From contig SGZM01000008.1 in the NCBI GenBank assembly GCA_004214065.1, forward strand, positions 1 through 39,937: DNA of 39,937 nt, read 5' to 3'. Of the stretch, positions 25,027 to 32,657 are shown piece by piece. Origin of the DNA: Gammaproteobacteria bacterium. Its GTDB lineage: Bacteria; Pseudomonadota; Gammaproteobacteria; Magnimaribacterales; Magnimaribacteraceae. Below the pieces are notes generated by a model. It did no database searches and had not been told where the DNA came from. It saw only the letters and a list, made by a program, of their open reading frames with translations. How positions within the stretch are numbered: the stretch's first letter is position 1; each line of letters starts with the position of its first letter. Position numbers and translations under genes: made by a program.

Positions 25027-28020
25027 TTAGAATTTATATCTTAAATCTACCCCATAAATTCTAGGTGATAATGGAGAGACAGTTTTTCTAAAATTCTGCT
25101 CATCACTTGAAGTTCCAAGTGCGTAATAGCTTTCTTCATTAAATAAGTTATTAACATAAGCTCTTACAGAGAAATTACCGTCTTCACTCCACCAAGAGGC
25201 ACTCAAATTAGTCACTTCTCTCGAAGGAATCTCATCTAAGGCTCTCTGAACACCAGATGCTGAAAACTCACCTGTATAAGAATGGCTTAATACATACCAG
25301 ATTGGTCCAAACATACTGTCTCTTTCGTAGGTCATTCTGACTGTGTGTTTAATTTCAGGGATACCCTTCAAAGGACCTCCTTTCAAATTAACAGTGTAAT
25401 CCTCTACAAAAGATGGATCATCAGTTGAACACCCAACAAAGCCTTGAGTACAAAGTCCAAATACAGGTACTGGGTTTTCAGGATCGTCAACAGTAAGTAC
25501 AACATAGTCTTCACCATATTCTGTTTCTGTGTAACTGAAGTTTCCTGCTAGAGTTAATTGATCTGTTGCGGCGTAGTAAAGTTCCATTTCAAAACCTTGG
25601 TTCGTAATACCGTCTGCGTTATCAACAAATTCGGCTCCTGCTCCTCTAATAGGGTCGAATACTTCAACTTGGTCTTGATAACCATCGTAGGTGTATTTAT
25701 ATATAGAAGCAAAAATTTGGAGAGTATCATCTAAATGCAGCCCTTTATAGCCCAGCTCAACAGCAGCCACTTCTTCTTGATCATAAGAAGTAAGGATACT
25801 TCCCGTTCCGTCAGGTATGCCGTTTGCATCTCTTGAATCGTCTCTAGCACCTGAGATACCAAGACCATATCCACCGGATCTGTAACCTGTTGTATATGAA
25901 AGATACCAAAGTTGGTAATCATTAGGACTGTAATCAAGGTTTACCCTAACATTAGTATCACTCCATTTATCTTCTCCAGGAATGGTACTCGTATAACTGT
26001 ATGGTATACCTTGACCAGTTCTTAGTGGAGTTGCACAAGAAGTTGCTGTAATTTCACAATTAGGTGTTATTACATTCGCAGTATCTAAAGACAGGGGATA
26101 AACTGCGTTAGCTGGAACTAAACCAGCACCTGCTGCAGCTGTATATTGAGCAACTAATGCAGGATCGAATGCAAATGAAGCATTACCCATAGCTACGTTA
26201 GTATGAGCCATAACCGAAGCATCAGCCCCTACAGGAATATAAGGAGCACCGGTCAGTAAATTAACGACAGGTAAGAAACCAGCCAAAGTATTGGCATAAA
26301 GTTCAGCATATCCGCCTCTAATTTCGACTGCCTCTTTTTCATCTTCGGCATATCTTGCTCCTAAAGTTAGAGCAAACTCGTCATTAATAGTCCATGTTCC
26401 TTGAGTAAAGACAGCGTACGCATCGTTTTGGATTTCATTTGTGTGTCTATAAACATCTCCTCTAGGATCACCTGACCACCTACCACTAACAGTAGATCCT
26501 GCAGGTGCATCACCCAACCTAACATGAGGAGTTAGCGCATCTGAAGGCCAACCCAATAATGCCATCACACTAGGATCAAATCCTAGAGGAATTCCAGTTA
26601 AGGCTGTAACAGTACCTAACGGGGTGTCTAAGAGACCATAATTAGCAGCTTGCAGAATATTTGGAACATTATTAGTTAAAGAGTAATCTTGCTGTCTATT
26701 TTCATCCATAAAGAAGACACCTGAAGTTACTTCAATATCTTCACCAATCATCCAGTTAACATTGATTTCATGTGTGCTCATGTGCACGTCTTCTAGAACA
26801 GTGGTTCTGTATTGAGAGAAGTCACTGTCGATATTATCTAGATCAATATTAAATGTGTAGTTGTAATCCACATAACCATATAGATAAGTAACCTGAACTT
26901 GATCATTCACATCCCAAGTAAATTTACTTTGTATACCTTCATGCTCAAACATCTCATGATTACGAGAGCATCCTGGAGGGCCGTAAGGCCAGTCTCCACA
27001 ACTTTCATTATTATTATTTACGTTAAAAGTTCCAAGCGTATCAGGCCCTGTATGACCATAGGCCGGGTTAAAACGCCAAGGGAACCCTGTAATATCTACA
27101 CCCGCCCTTCTAGGAGCTCCATAACCTATCGACCCATTAATGGGATTTACAAACTTAACAGCACCAGGAGTTGTTGCTGTTGCTTTTCTTAATCCATAAA
27201 CGGCATCAGTTGTATTTCTAGTTCCTCTATTATTGGCATATCCTTCATTTAGCAATACACCTGAACCTATAATCCTATCTGATATCCTGTCATTTGCTCT
27301 GATTTGAAAGCTCATCTCATCATTAATGTTCCAAAGAAGAGTCATAGTATAGTTTTGGTCGTTTGTAGAATTAGAGTCAGGTCCATTACCAATGCTCTTT
27401 TGAGTACCATCACGTTTTTCTGTTGCTGCAGTAAATCTGTAAGCAAGATTATCGGTAACAGGTGCTGAACTCATTAGGAAATATTGTTCCGTACCATAAT
27501 CTCCTAGAACCGTCCTGACTTCCCCTTCTGGTTCAAAAGTAGGTTTTTTAGTGATGTAGTTGATAGCACCACCGATTGAGTTACGACCATATAGTGTTCC
27601 TTGTGGTCCACGAAGCACCTCAATACGTTCTACGTCGTAATAATTATTCTCTGAAGCGGCAATACCAAAGTCAGGTGAATAAATACCATTATAGTAAGTA
27701 GCAACACCCGGATCTCCACCTAGTGCCCTAAAGTTACGACCAACACCTCTAATCCTTACATCGTAAGCATCTCTCGTCGTAGCAGGTATTTGATCCATAA
27801 GATCATCGGCATTTTGCATTCCTAAGTCTTCTAACAGAGAAGAATCAAAAGCCGTTATTGACATAGAAGTATCAGAAACAGTAGAAGTTCTTTTTTCTGC
27901 CGTTACTGTAATTTCTTCGATACCACCCCTTTGCCTTTCTTCTTCTTCATCAGAAAAGACAGACATAGGAATAAATATAAATGTGGCTAAAATTAAGCCA
28001 AAGATAGATTTCATTTTCAT
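25027..28020 (-). CDS. TonB-dependent receptor 2 (paralogue of receptor 1)
   Basis: Outer-membrane transporter of 997 residues with a signal peptide (about 1-23), TonB box EEITVTAEKR (35-44), and a plug nearly identical to that of receptor 1 (DVRIRGVGRNFRALGGDPGVA). The barrel is similar throughout and ends GVDLRYKF. Divergence is concentrated in predicted extracellular loops, for instance around residues 290-340 and 465-510, which suggests the two copies differ in ligand recognition. The ribosome-binding site is GGGAG. It is separated from receptor 1 by its own terminator, so the two are transcribed independently. The leader (28021-28175) has two hairpins that pair better as RNA on the sense strand. 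The substrate is unknown. Confidence 0.93.
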   Translation of the reverse strand: MKMKSIFGLILATFIFIPMSVFSDEEEERQRGGIEEITVTAEKRTSTVSDTSMSITAFDSSLLEDLGMQNADDLMDQIPATTRDAYDVRIRGVGRNFRALGGDPGVATYYNGIYSPDFGIAASENNYYDVERIEVLRGPQGTLYGRNSIGGAINYITKKPTFEPEGEVRTVLGDYGTEQYFLMSSAPVTDNLAYRFTAATEKRDGTQKSIGNGPDSNSTNDQNYTMTLLWNINDEMSFQIRANDRISDRIIGSGVLLNEGYANNRGTRNTTDAVYGLRKATATTPGAVKFVNPINGSIGYGAPRRAGVDITGFPWRFNPAYGHTGPDTLGTFNVNNNNESCGDWPYGPPGCSRNHEMFEHEGIQSKFTWDVNDQVQVTYLYGYVDYNYTFNIDLDNIDSDFSQYRTTVLEDVHMSTHEINVNWMIGEDIEVTSGVFFMDENRQQDYSLTNNVPNILQAANYGLLDTPLGTVTALTGIPLGFDPSVMALLGWPSDALTPHVRLGDAPAGSTVSGRWSGDPRGDVYRHTNEIQNDAYAVFTQGTWTINDEFALTLGARYAEDEKEAVEIRGGYAELYANTLAGFLPVVNLLTGAPYIPVGADASVMAHTNVAMGNASFAFDPALVAQYTAAAGAGLVPANAVYPLSLDTANVITPNCEITATSCATPLRTGQGIPYSYTSTIPGEDKWSDTNVRVNLDYSPNDYQLWYLSYTTGYRSGGYGLGISGARDDSRDANGIPDGTGSILTSYDQEEVAAVELGYKGLHLDDTLQIFASIYKYTYDGYQDQVEVFDPIRGAGAEFVDNADGITNQGFEMELYYAATDQLTLAGNFSYTETEYGEDYVVLTVDDPENPVPVFGLCTQGFVGCSTDDPSFVEDYTVNLKGGPLKGIPEIKHTVRMTYERDSMFGPIWYVLSHSYTGEFSASGVQRALDEIPSREVTNLSASWWSEDGNFSVRAYVNNLFNEESYYALGTSSDEQNFRKTVSPLSPRIYGVDLRYKF
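27533..27640. repeat. 108-nt tract identical to 24383-24490 (receptor plug)
   Basis: Partner of the identical segment in receptor 1. The first mismatches occur immediately outside both ends. The corresponding segment of receptor 3 (around 35070-35175) encodes a similar protein but differs at many codons, so function alone does not force the DNA identity. Confidence 0.9.
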
Positions 28021-28035
28021 TATTTTCTCCCAATT

Positions 28036-28062
28036 CTTTTACGTTTCTCCAAAACATAAAAG
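28036..28062 (-). promoter_or_regulatory. Leader hairpin of TonB receptor 2, GGA in loop
   Basis: An 11-bp stem (28036-28046 / 28052-28062) with a 5-nt loop. On the sense strand the loop is TGGAG, and one position (28042/28056) is a U-G wobble that would be a C-A mismatch on the other strand, pointing to an RNA element of this mRNA. It ends a few bases before the ribosome-binding site GGGAG, so it could affect translation initiation. Confidence 0.6.
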
Positions 28063-28103
28063 AACAATAATTCTTCTGAAATCCTTTTCCGATAGCCCAT
28101 AAT

Positions 28104-28125
28104 GCCCAAATTTACTAATTTAGGC
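28104..28125 (-). promoter_or_regulatory. Second leader hairpin of TonB receptor 2
   Basis: GCCCAAATT (28104-28112) pairs with AATTTAGGC (28117-28125) around a 4-nt loop. One pair is a U-G wobble only on the minus strand, again favouring RNA structure in the receptor 2 sense direction. The loop (AGTA) has no GGA, and no T run follows, so it is not a terminator for yciB. Confidence 0.45.
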
Positions 28126-28175
28126 AAACTTTTAATACTTTGATTTTTTAGAATTTGTAGATAAGAGGAAAACTA

Positions 28176-28748
28176 TTATTTTTCAGTTATTTTAGCTTTT
28201 GAAAATAAATAAACAGTTGGGATTGCAGTAATCAACATCAACAATATCGGTGCTCCAATAAACTTAAAGCTTACCCAGGTATCAAAGGAAGTAAAATAAA
28301 TAAAATAAGTATTAATCAACCCTATAAAAATAAAGCCAAAAGTAAAAATAAAGGTTAATTTCTTCAATAGTTCATTAGGTATATCGTTAACTTTATCCCC
28401 TCCTAGAGAAAAAAGGGTCTTGAGAACTATTGGGCCCTTCATAGAGTAGCTAACGATTAATATTAAGCTAAAAAGCCAATAAACTATTGAAAATTTCCAC
28501 TGTAGAAATAAAGGATCCCGAAGCAGGATAGTTGCGAGACCAAAAGGGATAATTAAAAGCCATGAAACAAATAATAATTGAGAGACTTTACCAATTGTAA
28601 TTTTCTCCAATACAACTTGTATAGAGACATAAGCTATCAACATATAAGACAAGGCGATAAAACTCTTAGTAAAGATATAAACAGGAAAAATAAGTGCCAA
28701 CATAGTTATTGGATTATTTAACAATTTACTTATTTTTTTTAAGACCAT
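28176..28748 (-). CDS. yciB: YciB/IspZ family inner-membrane protein (septation protein A)
   Basis: The 190-residue protein has five or six hydrophobic segments. The YciB signature is visible as LRDPLFLQWKFSIVYWLFSL in the middle and TWVSFKFIGAPILLM near the end, matching the family's FIKWKPTIIYWLF and WVNFKVFG patterns. In E. coli YciB is an inner-membrane protein linked to cell-envelope integrity and septation and to interactions with elongation and division proteins; its molecular activity is not settled. It starts 3 nt after tesA ends, so the two are likely co-transcribed. Downstream lies receptor 2 with its own leader. Confidence 0.86.
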   Translation of the reverse strand: MVLKKISKLLNNPITMLALIFPVYIFTKSFIALSYMLIAYVSIQVVLEKITIGKVSQLLFVSWLLIIPFGLATILLRDPLFLQWKFSIVYWLFSLILIVSYSMKGPIVLKTLFSLGGDKVNDIPNELLKKLTFIFTFGFIFIGLINTYFIYFTSFDTWVSFKFIGAPILLMLITAIPTVYLFSKAKITEK

Positions 28749-28751
28749 ATC

Positions 28752-29372
28752 TTATTGTTTTAAATGAGGCGTCAAGCTTTTATATACATAGTCTGCAATT
28801 AAAGGTTGTGCTTTTTCATTGGGATGTATTCCGTCTCTAAACATGAGTTCAGAGTTTAAAGCCACATTCTCAAGCATGAAAGGAATTAATTCTACCTGAC
28901 TATCTCTGGCGATATCAGAATAAATCGATTCAAAACTCTCTTGATATCTTTTTCCATAGTTAGGAGGTATTTTTATCTGCATCAGAAGGACTTTTACGTT
29001 TTCATTTTTAGCCATTGAAATCATAGCCTCAAGATTTTGTTTAACCTTAAGGGGTGGATAACCTCGTAAAGCATCATTGCCCCCTAACTCCAATAAAATA
29101 TAAACAGGCTGGAATTCTTCAATAATTCGTTTTAACCTAACAAGCCCCCCTCCTGTTGTTTCTCCAGATAGGCTTTTATTAATAATTTGAAACTTTATTT
29201 TATTAACATCAAAGATTTCTTGCAGGGCTACAGACCATTGCTTATCAGACGACATACCGTACCCTGCACTGATACTATCGCCATATATCAATAGATTTGG
29301 ATAGTCTTTATTGGCAAAAAGAATATTACTAATAAGTATTAACAAGAAAATGTAGAAATTCTTATAGTGCAT
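28752..29372 (-). CDS. tesA: Arylesterase / acyl-CoA thioesterase I / lysophospholipase L1 (SGNH hydrolase)
   Basis: The 206-residue protein has a signal peptide (MHYKNFYIFLLILISNILFA), so it acts in the periplasm. The four SGNH blocks are present: GDSISAGYG (Ser33, block I), NKSLSGETTGGG (Gly, block II), LELGGNDALRG (Asn, block III) and FRDGIHPNEKAQ (Asp and His, block V). TesA hydrolyses acyl esters, thioesters and lysophospholipids. It is divergent from the ABC transporter pair ybbA-ybbP, the arrangement found in E. coli and many other gammaproteobacteria, which strengthens the gene name. Short spacing puts yciB in the same transcript. Confidence 0.93.
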   Translation of the reverse strand: MHYKNFYIFLLILISNILFANKDYPNLLIYGDSISAGYGMSSDKQWSVALQEIFDVNKIKFQIINKSLSGETTGGGLVRLKRIIEEFQPVYILLELGGNDALRGYPPLKVKQNLEAMISMAKNENVKVLLMQIKIPPNYGKRYQESFESIYSDIARDSQVELIPFMLENVALNSELMFRDGIHPNEKAQPLIADYVYKSLTPHLKQ

Positions 29373-29519
29373 GTTATCTCAATATTTTTTTACAATTATT
29401 ATAGATTAAGAATAAATCTTGTTTAAAGATTAAGAGGTGTTATGGTAGACTAATACACCTAATACGCAATCATTCCTTTTAATTTACGCATTAAATATTT
29501 AAGTAAATCTTATTTATAC
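29373..29519. promoter_or_regulatory. Divergent tesA / ybbA promoter region
   Basis: This 147-nt, very AT-rich gap between divergent genes must hold both promoters, but no hexamer pair is convincing. It contains an inverted repeat, AGGTGT (29435-29440) / ACACCT (29455-29460), with a 14-nt spacer, which could be a binding site for an unknown regulator. Confidence 0.4.
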
Positions 29520-30182
29520 ATGATCCTAATAACAAAAAATTTAAGAAAAGAAGTTCCTTCTGGAGAAACAAATTTAGTCATATTAGATGACATTAATTTC
29601 AGTCTCGAGGAAGGGAAATCATTGGCAATAACAGGACCATCTGGATCTGGTAAATCAACCTTATTAGGTCTCCTAGCTGGTCTTGATACTGCCACAAGTG
29701 GAGAGATTTTATTAGACGGAATTAAGATAAATTTACTTAATGAAGAAGAAAGAGCAATACTCAGGAAAGATAAGGTGGGTTTTGTATTTCAATCTTTCGA
29801 ATTATTGCCCAGTCTCACTGCCCTAGAAAATGTAATGTTACCTTCAGAATTAAAATCAGAAAATGATCCTCAACAGAGGGGAGAATATTTTCTTGATAGA
29901 GTTGGTCTTACAGATAGAAAAAATCATTACCCGAATCAACTTTCAGGAGGCGAACAGCAAAGAGTGGCTATTGCAAGAGCTTTTGCCTGTTCGGCCAAAA
30001 TATTATTTGCCGATGAGCCAACCGGTAATTTAGATCCAAGAAATGGTAAGTTAGTTTCTGATCTCTTATTTGAAGTGAACTCTGAAACCGATAACGCATT
30101 AGTAATAGTTACACATGACCAAGATTTAGCTTCTCAATGCGATAAAAAAATAGAACTAAAGCTCGGCAAGATAGTAGATTAA
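29520..30182 (+). CDS. ybbA: ABC transporter ATP-binding protein, YbbA type
   Basis: The 220-residue cytoplasmic ATPase has Walker A GPSGSGKST (39-47), the Q-loop in VGFVFQSFELLPSLTALENV, the signature LSGGEQQRVAIARAF, Walker B ILFADEPTGNLD and the switch His in VIVTHDQD. This is the LolD/MacB-type subfamily that partners with FtsX-like permeases. Its stop overlaps the permease start by one base (TAATG), giving coupled translation. The orientation opposite tesA matches ybbA in E. coli. Family knowledge suggests export of, or mechanical action on, lipophilic or envelope substrates; the E. coli substrate is not firmly known. Confidence 0.94.
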   Translation: MILITKNLRKEVPSGETNLVILDDINFSLEEGKSLAITGPSGSGKSTLLGLLAGLDTATSGEILLDGIKINLLNEEERAILRKDKVGFVFQSFELLPSLTALENVMLPSELKSENDPQQRGEYFLDRVGLTDRKNHYPNQLSGGEQQRVAIARAFACSAKILFADEPTGNLDPRNGKLVSDLLFEVNSETDNALVIVTHDQDLASQCDKKIELKLGKIVD

Positions 30183-32611
30183 TGCTGGCAACTCTATCTA
30201 TTAAGCTCTTTATTAGAGAAATTCGATCAGGTTACCTTACTTCAATGCTGCTCTCATTAGTGCTTGCTGTAACTATTGTTTCTGGTATATCTCTTTTCAC
30301 AGATCGGCTTGAAAAGGTTCTTAGTTCAGAAACAAAAGAGTTCTTGGGTGGAGATTTAAAATTTGAATCTAACGAAGATGCCATTAAAGATTCTCTAAAA
30401 ATATTAAATTTAGATAAATCTAAAACCTCAGAAATGGCTGTATTTGCTTCAGTTATCTTCTCAGAAGAGGAAATGCAACTCAGCTCAATAAAGGCTGTAG
30501 ATAATTCTTATCCACTTATTGGAGAACTTGAGCTCCAAAATAAATCCGGAACTTATAAAACAAAACAAAACCCCGATCAGGGAACTTTATGGATAGATGA
30601 ACGATTAAAAAATCTTTTATCGCTTGAATATGGAGATAATATTTATTTAGGAGATGCAACTTTTGTGTTGGCAGCAAGCATAATTTACGAGCCTGATAGA
30701 GGTTCAACAAATTTTGCATTTGCACCTAAGACAATAATGAACATAAGTGATTTAGCTGCAACTAATATCATCCAACCTGGCAGCAGAGTTGAATACAATT
30801 ATCTATTTACAGGTTCTGAGGAAGAAATCAGTCTAATAAGGGAAACCTTAGAAGAAAATAAGAACCAAGGTGATGATATAGAATCTTTAAGTTCAGATAG
30901 TAGTGCCTTAGGAAGAACTATAGATCGTTCAGAAAATTTCTTTTTGCTTGGTGGTTTAATAGCCGTTTTACTTTCAGCCTGTACTATAGGAATTTCTTCA
31001 CAGAGATTTGCAAGAAGACATATTAGCTATGTTGCTATCCTTAAAACACTAGGTATGAATCAATTCCAAATTCGAGGTCTTTATTTGCTACTCTTCTTCT
31101 ACACTACTCTATTGACACTCTTCTTAGGGTTAAGTTTTGGATGGGTTTTGCAATCTAACTTCATCAGTCTCATGGATTCGTATTTTCCCACTGAACTGCC
31201 GCCGCCTAGTTTCTACCCTCTTCTAATTACTTGCTTAACAGTTTTAATTTGCCAATTTGGATTTATATATCCACATATATCAAAGTTATTAGATATTTCT
31301 CCTATGCGTGTTCTGAAAAATGATATAACTTTTAATCAAAACACATTACCCATTTTTATTATGGGGTTATTCGCTTTCTTATTTCTTCTTTATGTATACA
31401 CAAATCAAATAGCCTTATCTTTAATAATTTTTACAGGAGTAATCTTTTTTTCATTTATTGGTATAGGTTCCATATATTTATTACTCGGAAAGAAGAAGTT
31501 AGGCTTAGGAGCACAAGATGCTGTGAGTCTAGCGCTATCTGAACTTAGGAGAAGAAAATTAAGCAATTCTTTTCAGATTTTTGCCTTTACTGTGGCAATT
31601 GGCCTAAGTTTAATCACCTTCTCTGCAAGTAAAAACCTATTAGGCAGTTGGCAAGATTCTATTCCTGACAATTCACCAAATAACTTCGCAATCAACATAA
31701 CTAAGGAAGATAAAGATTCAATGGAATTATTCTTGTATGAAAAAGAGATAGAAATAAATTTATTCTATCCTGTAGCTAACGCTCAGATTCTCAGAAAGAA
31801 TAATGAGGAGAACATCATAGACAGGAACTTTAATATTACTTGGCTAGAAGATCTTCCGGAACAGAATGAAGTAGTAAAAGGAATTTGGTTTCAAAATGAT
31901 ACCAAAAATGGAATTTCCATATCGGATGAAATATCTGAGCGTTACGACCTCAATTTGAATGATGAAGTCATCATTCAAATGGAAGATGGTTCGTTAGAAA
32001 CTTATATCCAAAGCATTAGGGCTGTAGACTGGGAAAGCTTCTCCCCTAATTTTTTTGTCATTGGTCATCCCTCCTTATTTGAAGAAAGATCATCAACATA
32101 CATAACATCCTTCTACATTCCCAAATCCAAACAAAAGGTTGCAGCAGAATTAATGCGGGAATTTAGAACTGTTTCAGTCTTTTCAGTTGAAGAATTGATA
32201 AAACAAGTTAGAGATATAGTTAATCAGGTTACTAAGGCTTTAAACTCGATATTATTACTAACGTGCCTGAGTGCATTATTTTTAGCTTTTTCGGCTTTAC
32301 AAGATGGATTTGATCAAAGGAGACATCAATCAGCAATACTTAGAACTTTAGGGGCAACAGGAAAGTTAGTCAAAACGTCCTCGTTAATAGAGTTCTCCAT
32401 ACTTGGAGTAGTATCGGGGCTTCTGGGTTCAATGATAGCTCATACTGGAGTTTACTTTATAGAAACCAAAGTATTTCAAACGATTCCTGGCTTTTATCCT
32501 GAAATATGGGTCATGGGGCCAATTATTGGAATAGTTATAGTATCCGGTTTATGTCTCTATCTCGTTAATGGCTTGATGAAACAATCCCCTAAAGAACTTT
32601 TAAGCCAATAG
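30182..32611 (+). CDS. ybbP: ABC transporter permease, YbbP type (FtsX-like)
   Basis: The 809-residue inner-membrane protein is made of two MacB/FtsX-type halves. It has an N-terminal helix followed by a large periplasmic domain (about 35-250). A first three-helix FtsX block follows (about 250-370) with RRHISYVAILKTLGMNQFQI, then two middle helices (about 390-435). The second half repeats the plan: helix, periplasmic domain and a final FtsX block (about 680-800) with QRRHQSAILRTLGATGKLV. The RTLGA/KTLGM coupling motifs contact the ATPase. It forms the transporter with YbbA. A strong bidirectional terminator follows its stop codon and is shared with the convergent receptor gene. Confidence 0.93.
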   Translation: MLATLSIKLFIREIRSGYLTSMLLSLVLAVTIVSGISLFTDRLEKVLSSETKEFLGGDLKFESNEDAIKDSLKILNLDKSKTSEMAVFASVIFSEEEMQLSSIKAVDNSYPLIGELELQNKSGTYKTKQNPDQGTLWIDERLKNLLSLEYGDNIYLGDATFVLAASIIYEPDRGSTNFAFAPKTIMNISDLAATNIIQPGSRVEYNYLFTGSEEEISLIRETLEENKNQGDDIESLSSDSSALGRTIDRSENFFLLGGLIAVLLSACTIGISSQRFARRHISYVAILKTLGMNQFQIRGLYLLLFFYTTLLTLFLGLSFGWVLQSNFISLMDSYFPTELPPPSFYPLLITCLTVLICQFGFIYPHISKLLDISPMRVLKNDITFNQNTLPIFIMGLFAFLFLLYVYTNQIALSLIIFTGVIFFSFIGIGSIYLLLGKKKLGLGAQDAVSLALSELRRRKLSNSFQIFAFTVAIGLSLITFSASKNLLGSWQDSIPDNSPNNFAINITKEDKDSMELFLYEKEIEINLFYPVANAQILRKNNEENIIDRNFNITWLEDLPEQNEVVKGIWFQNDTKNGISISDEISERYDLNLNDEVIIQMEDGSLETYIQSIRAVDWESFSPNFFVIGHPSLFEERSSTYITSFYIPKSKQKVAAELMREFRTVSVFSVEELIKQVRDIVNQVTKALNSILLLTCLSALFLAFSALQDGFDQRRHQSAILRTLGATGKLVKTSSLIEFSILGVVSGLLGSMIAHTGVYFIETKVFQTIPGFYPEIWVMGPIIGIVIVSGLCLYLVNGLMKQSPKELLSQ

Positions 32612-32615
32612 ACAT

Positions 32616-32644
32616 AAAAAAACCTGCACAAGGCAGGTTTTTTT
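32616..32644. terminator. Bidirectional terminator between ybbP and TonB receptor 3
   Basis: CCTGC (32623-32627) / GCAGG (32633-32637) flanked by A7 and T7, which also pair. It lies between the convergent stop codons of ybbP (32611) and receptor 3 (32658) and can serve both. Confidence 0.9.
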
Positions 32645-32657
32645 ATTTGACTAATAT

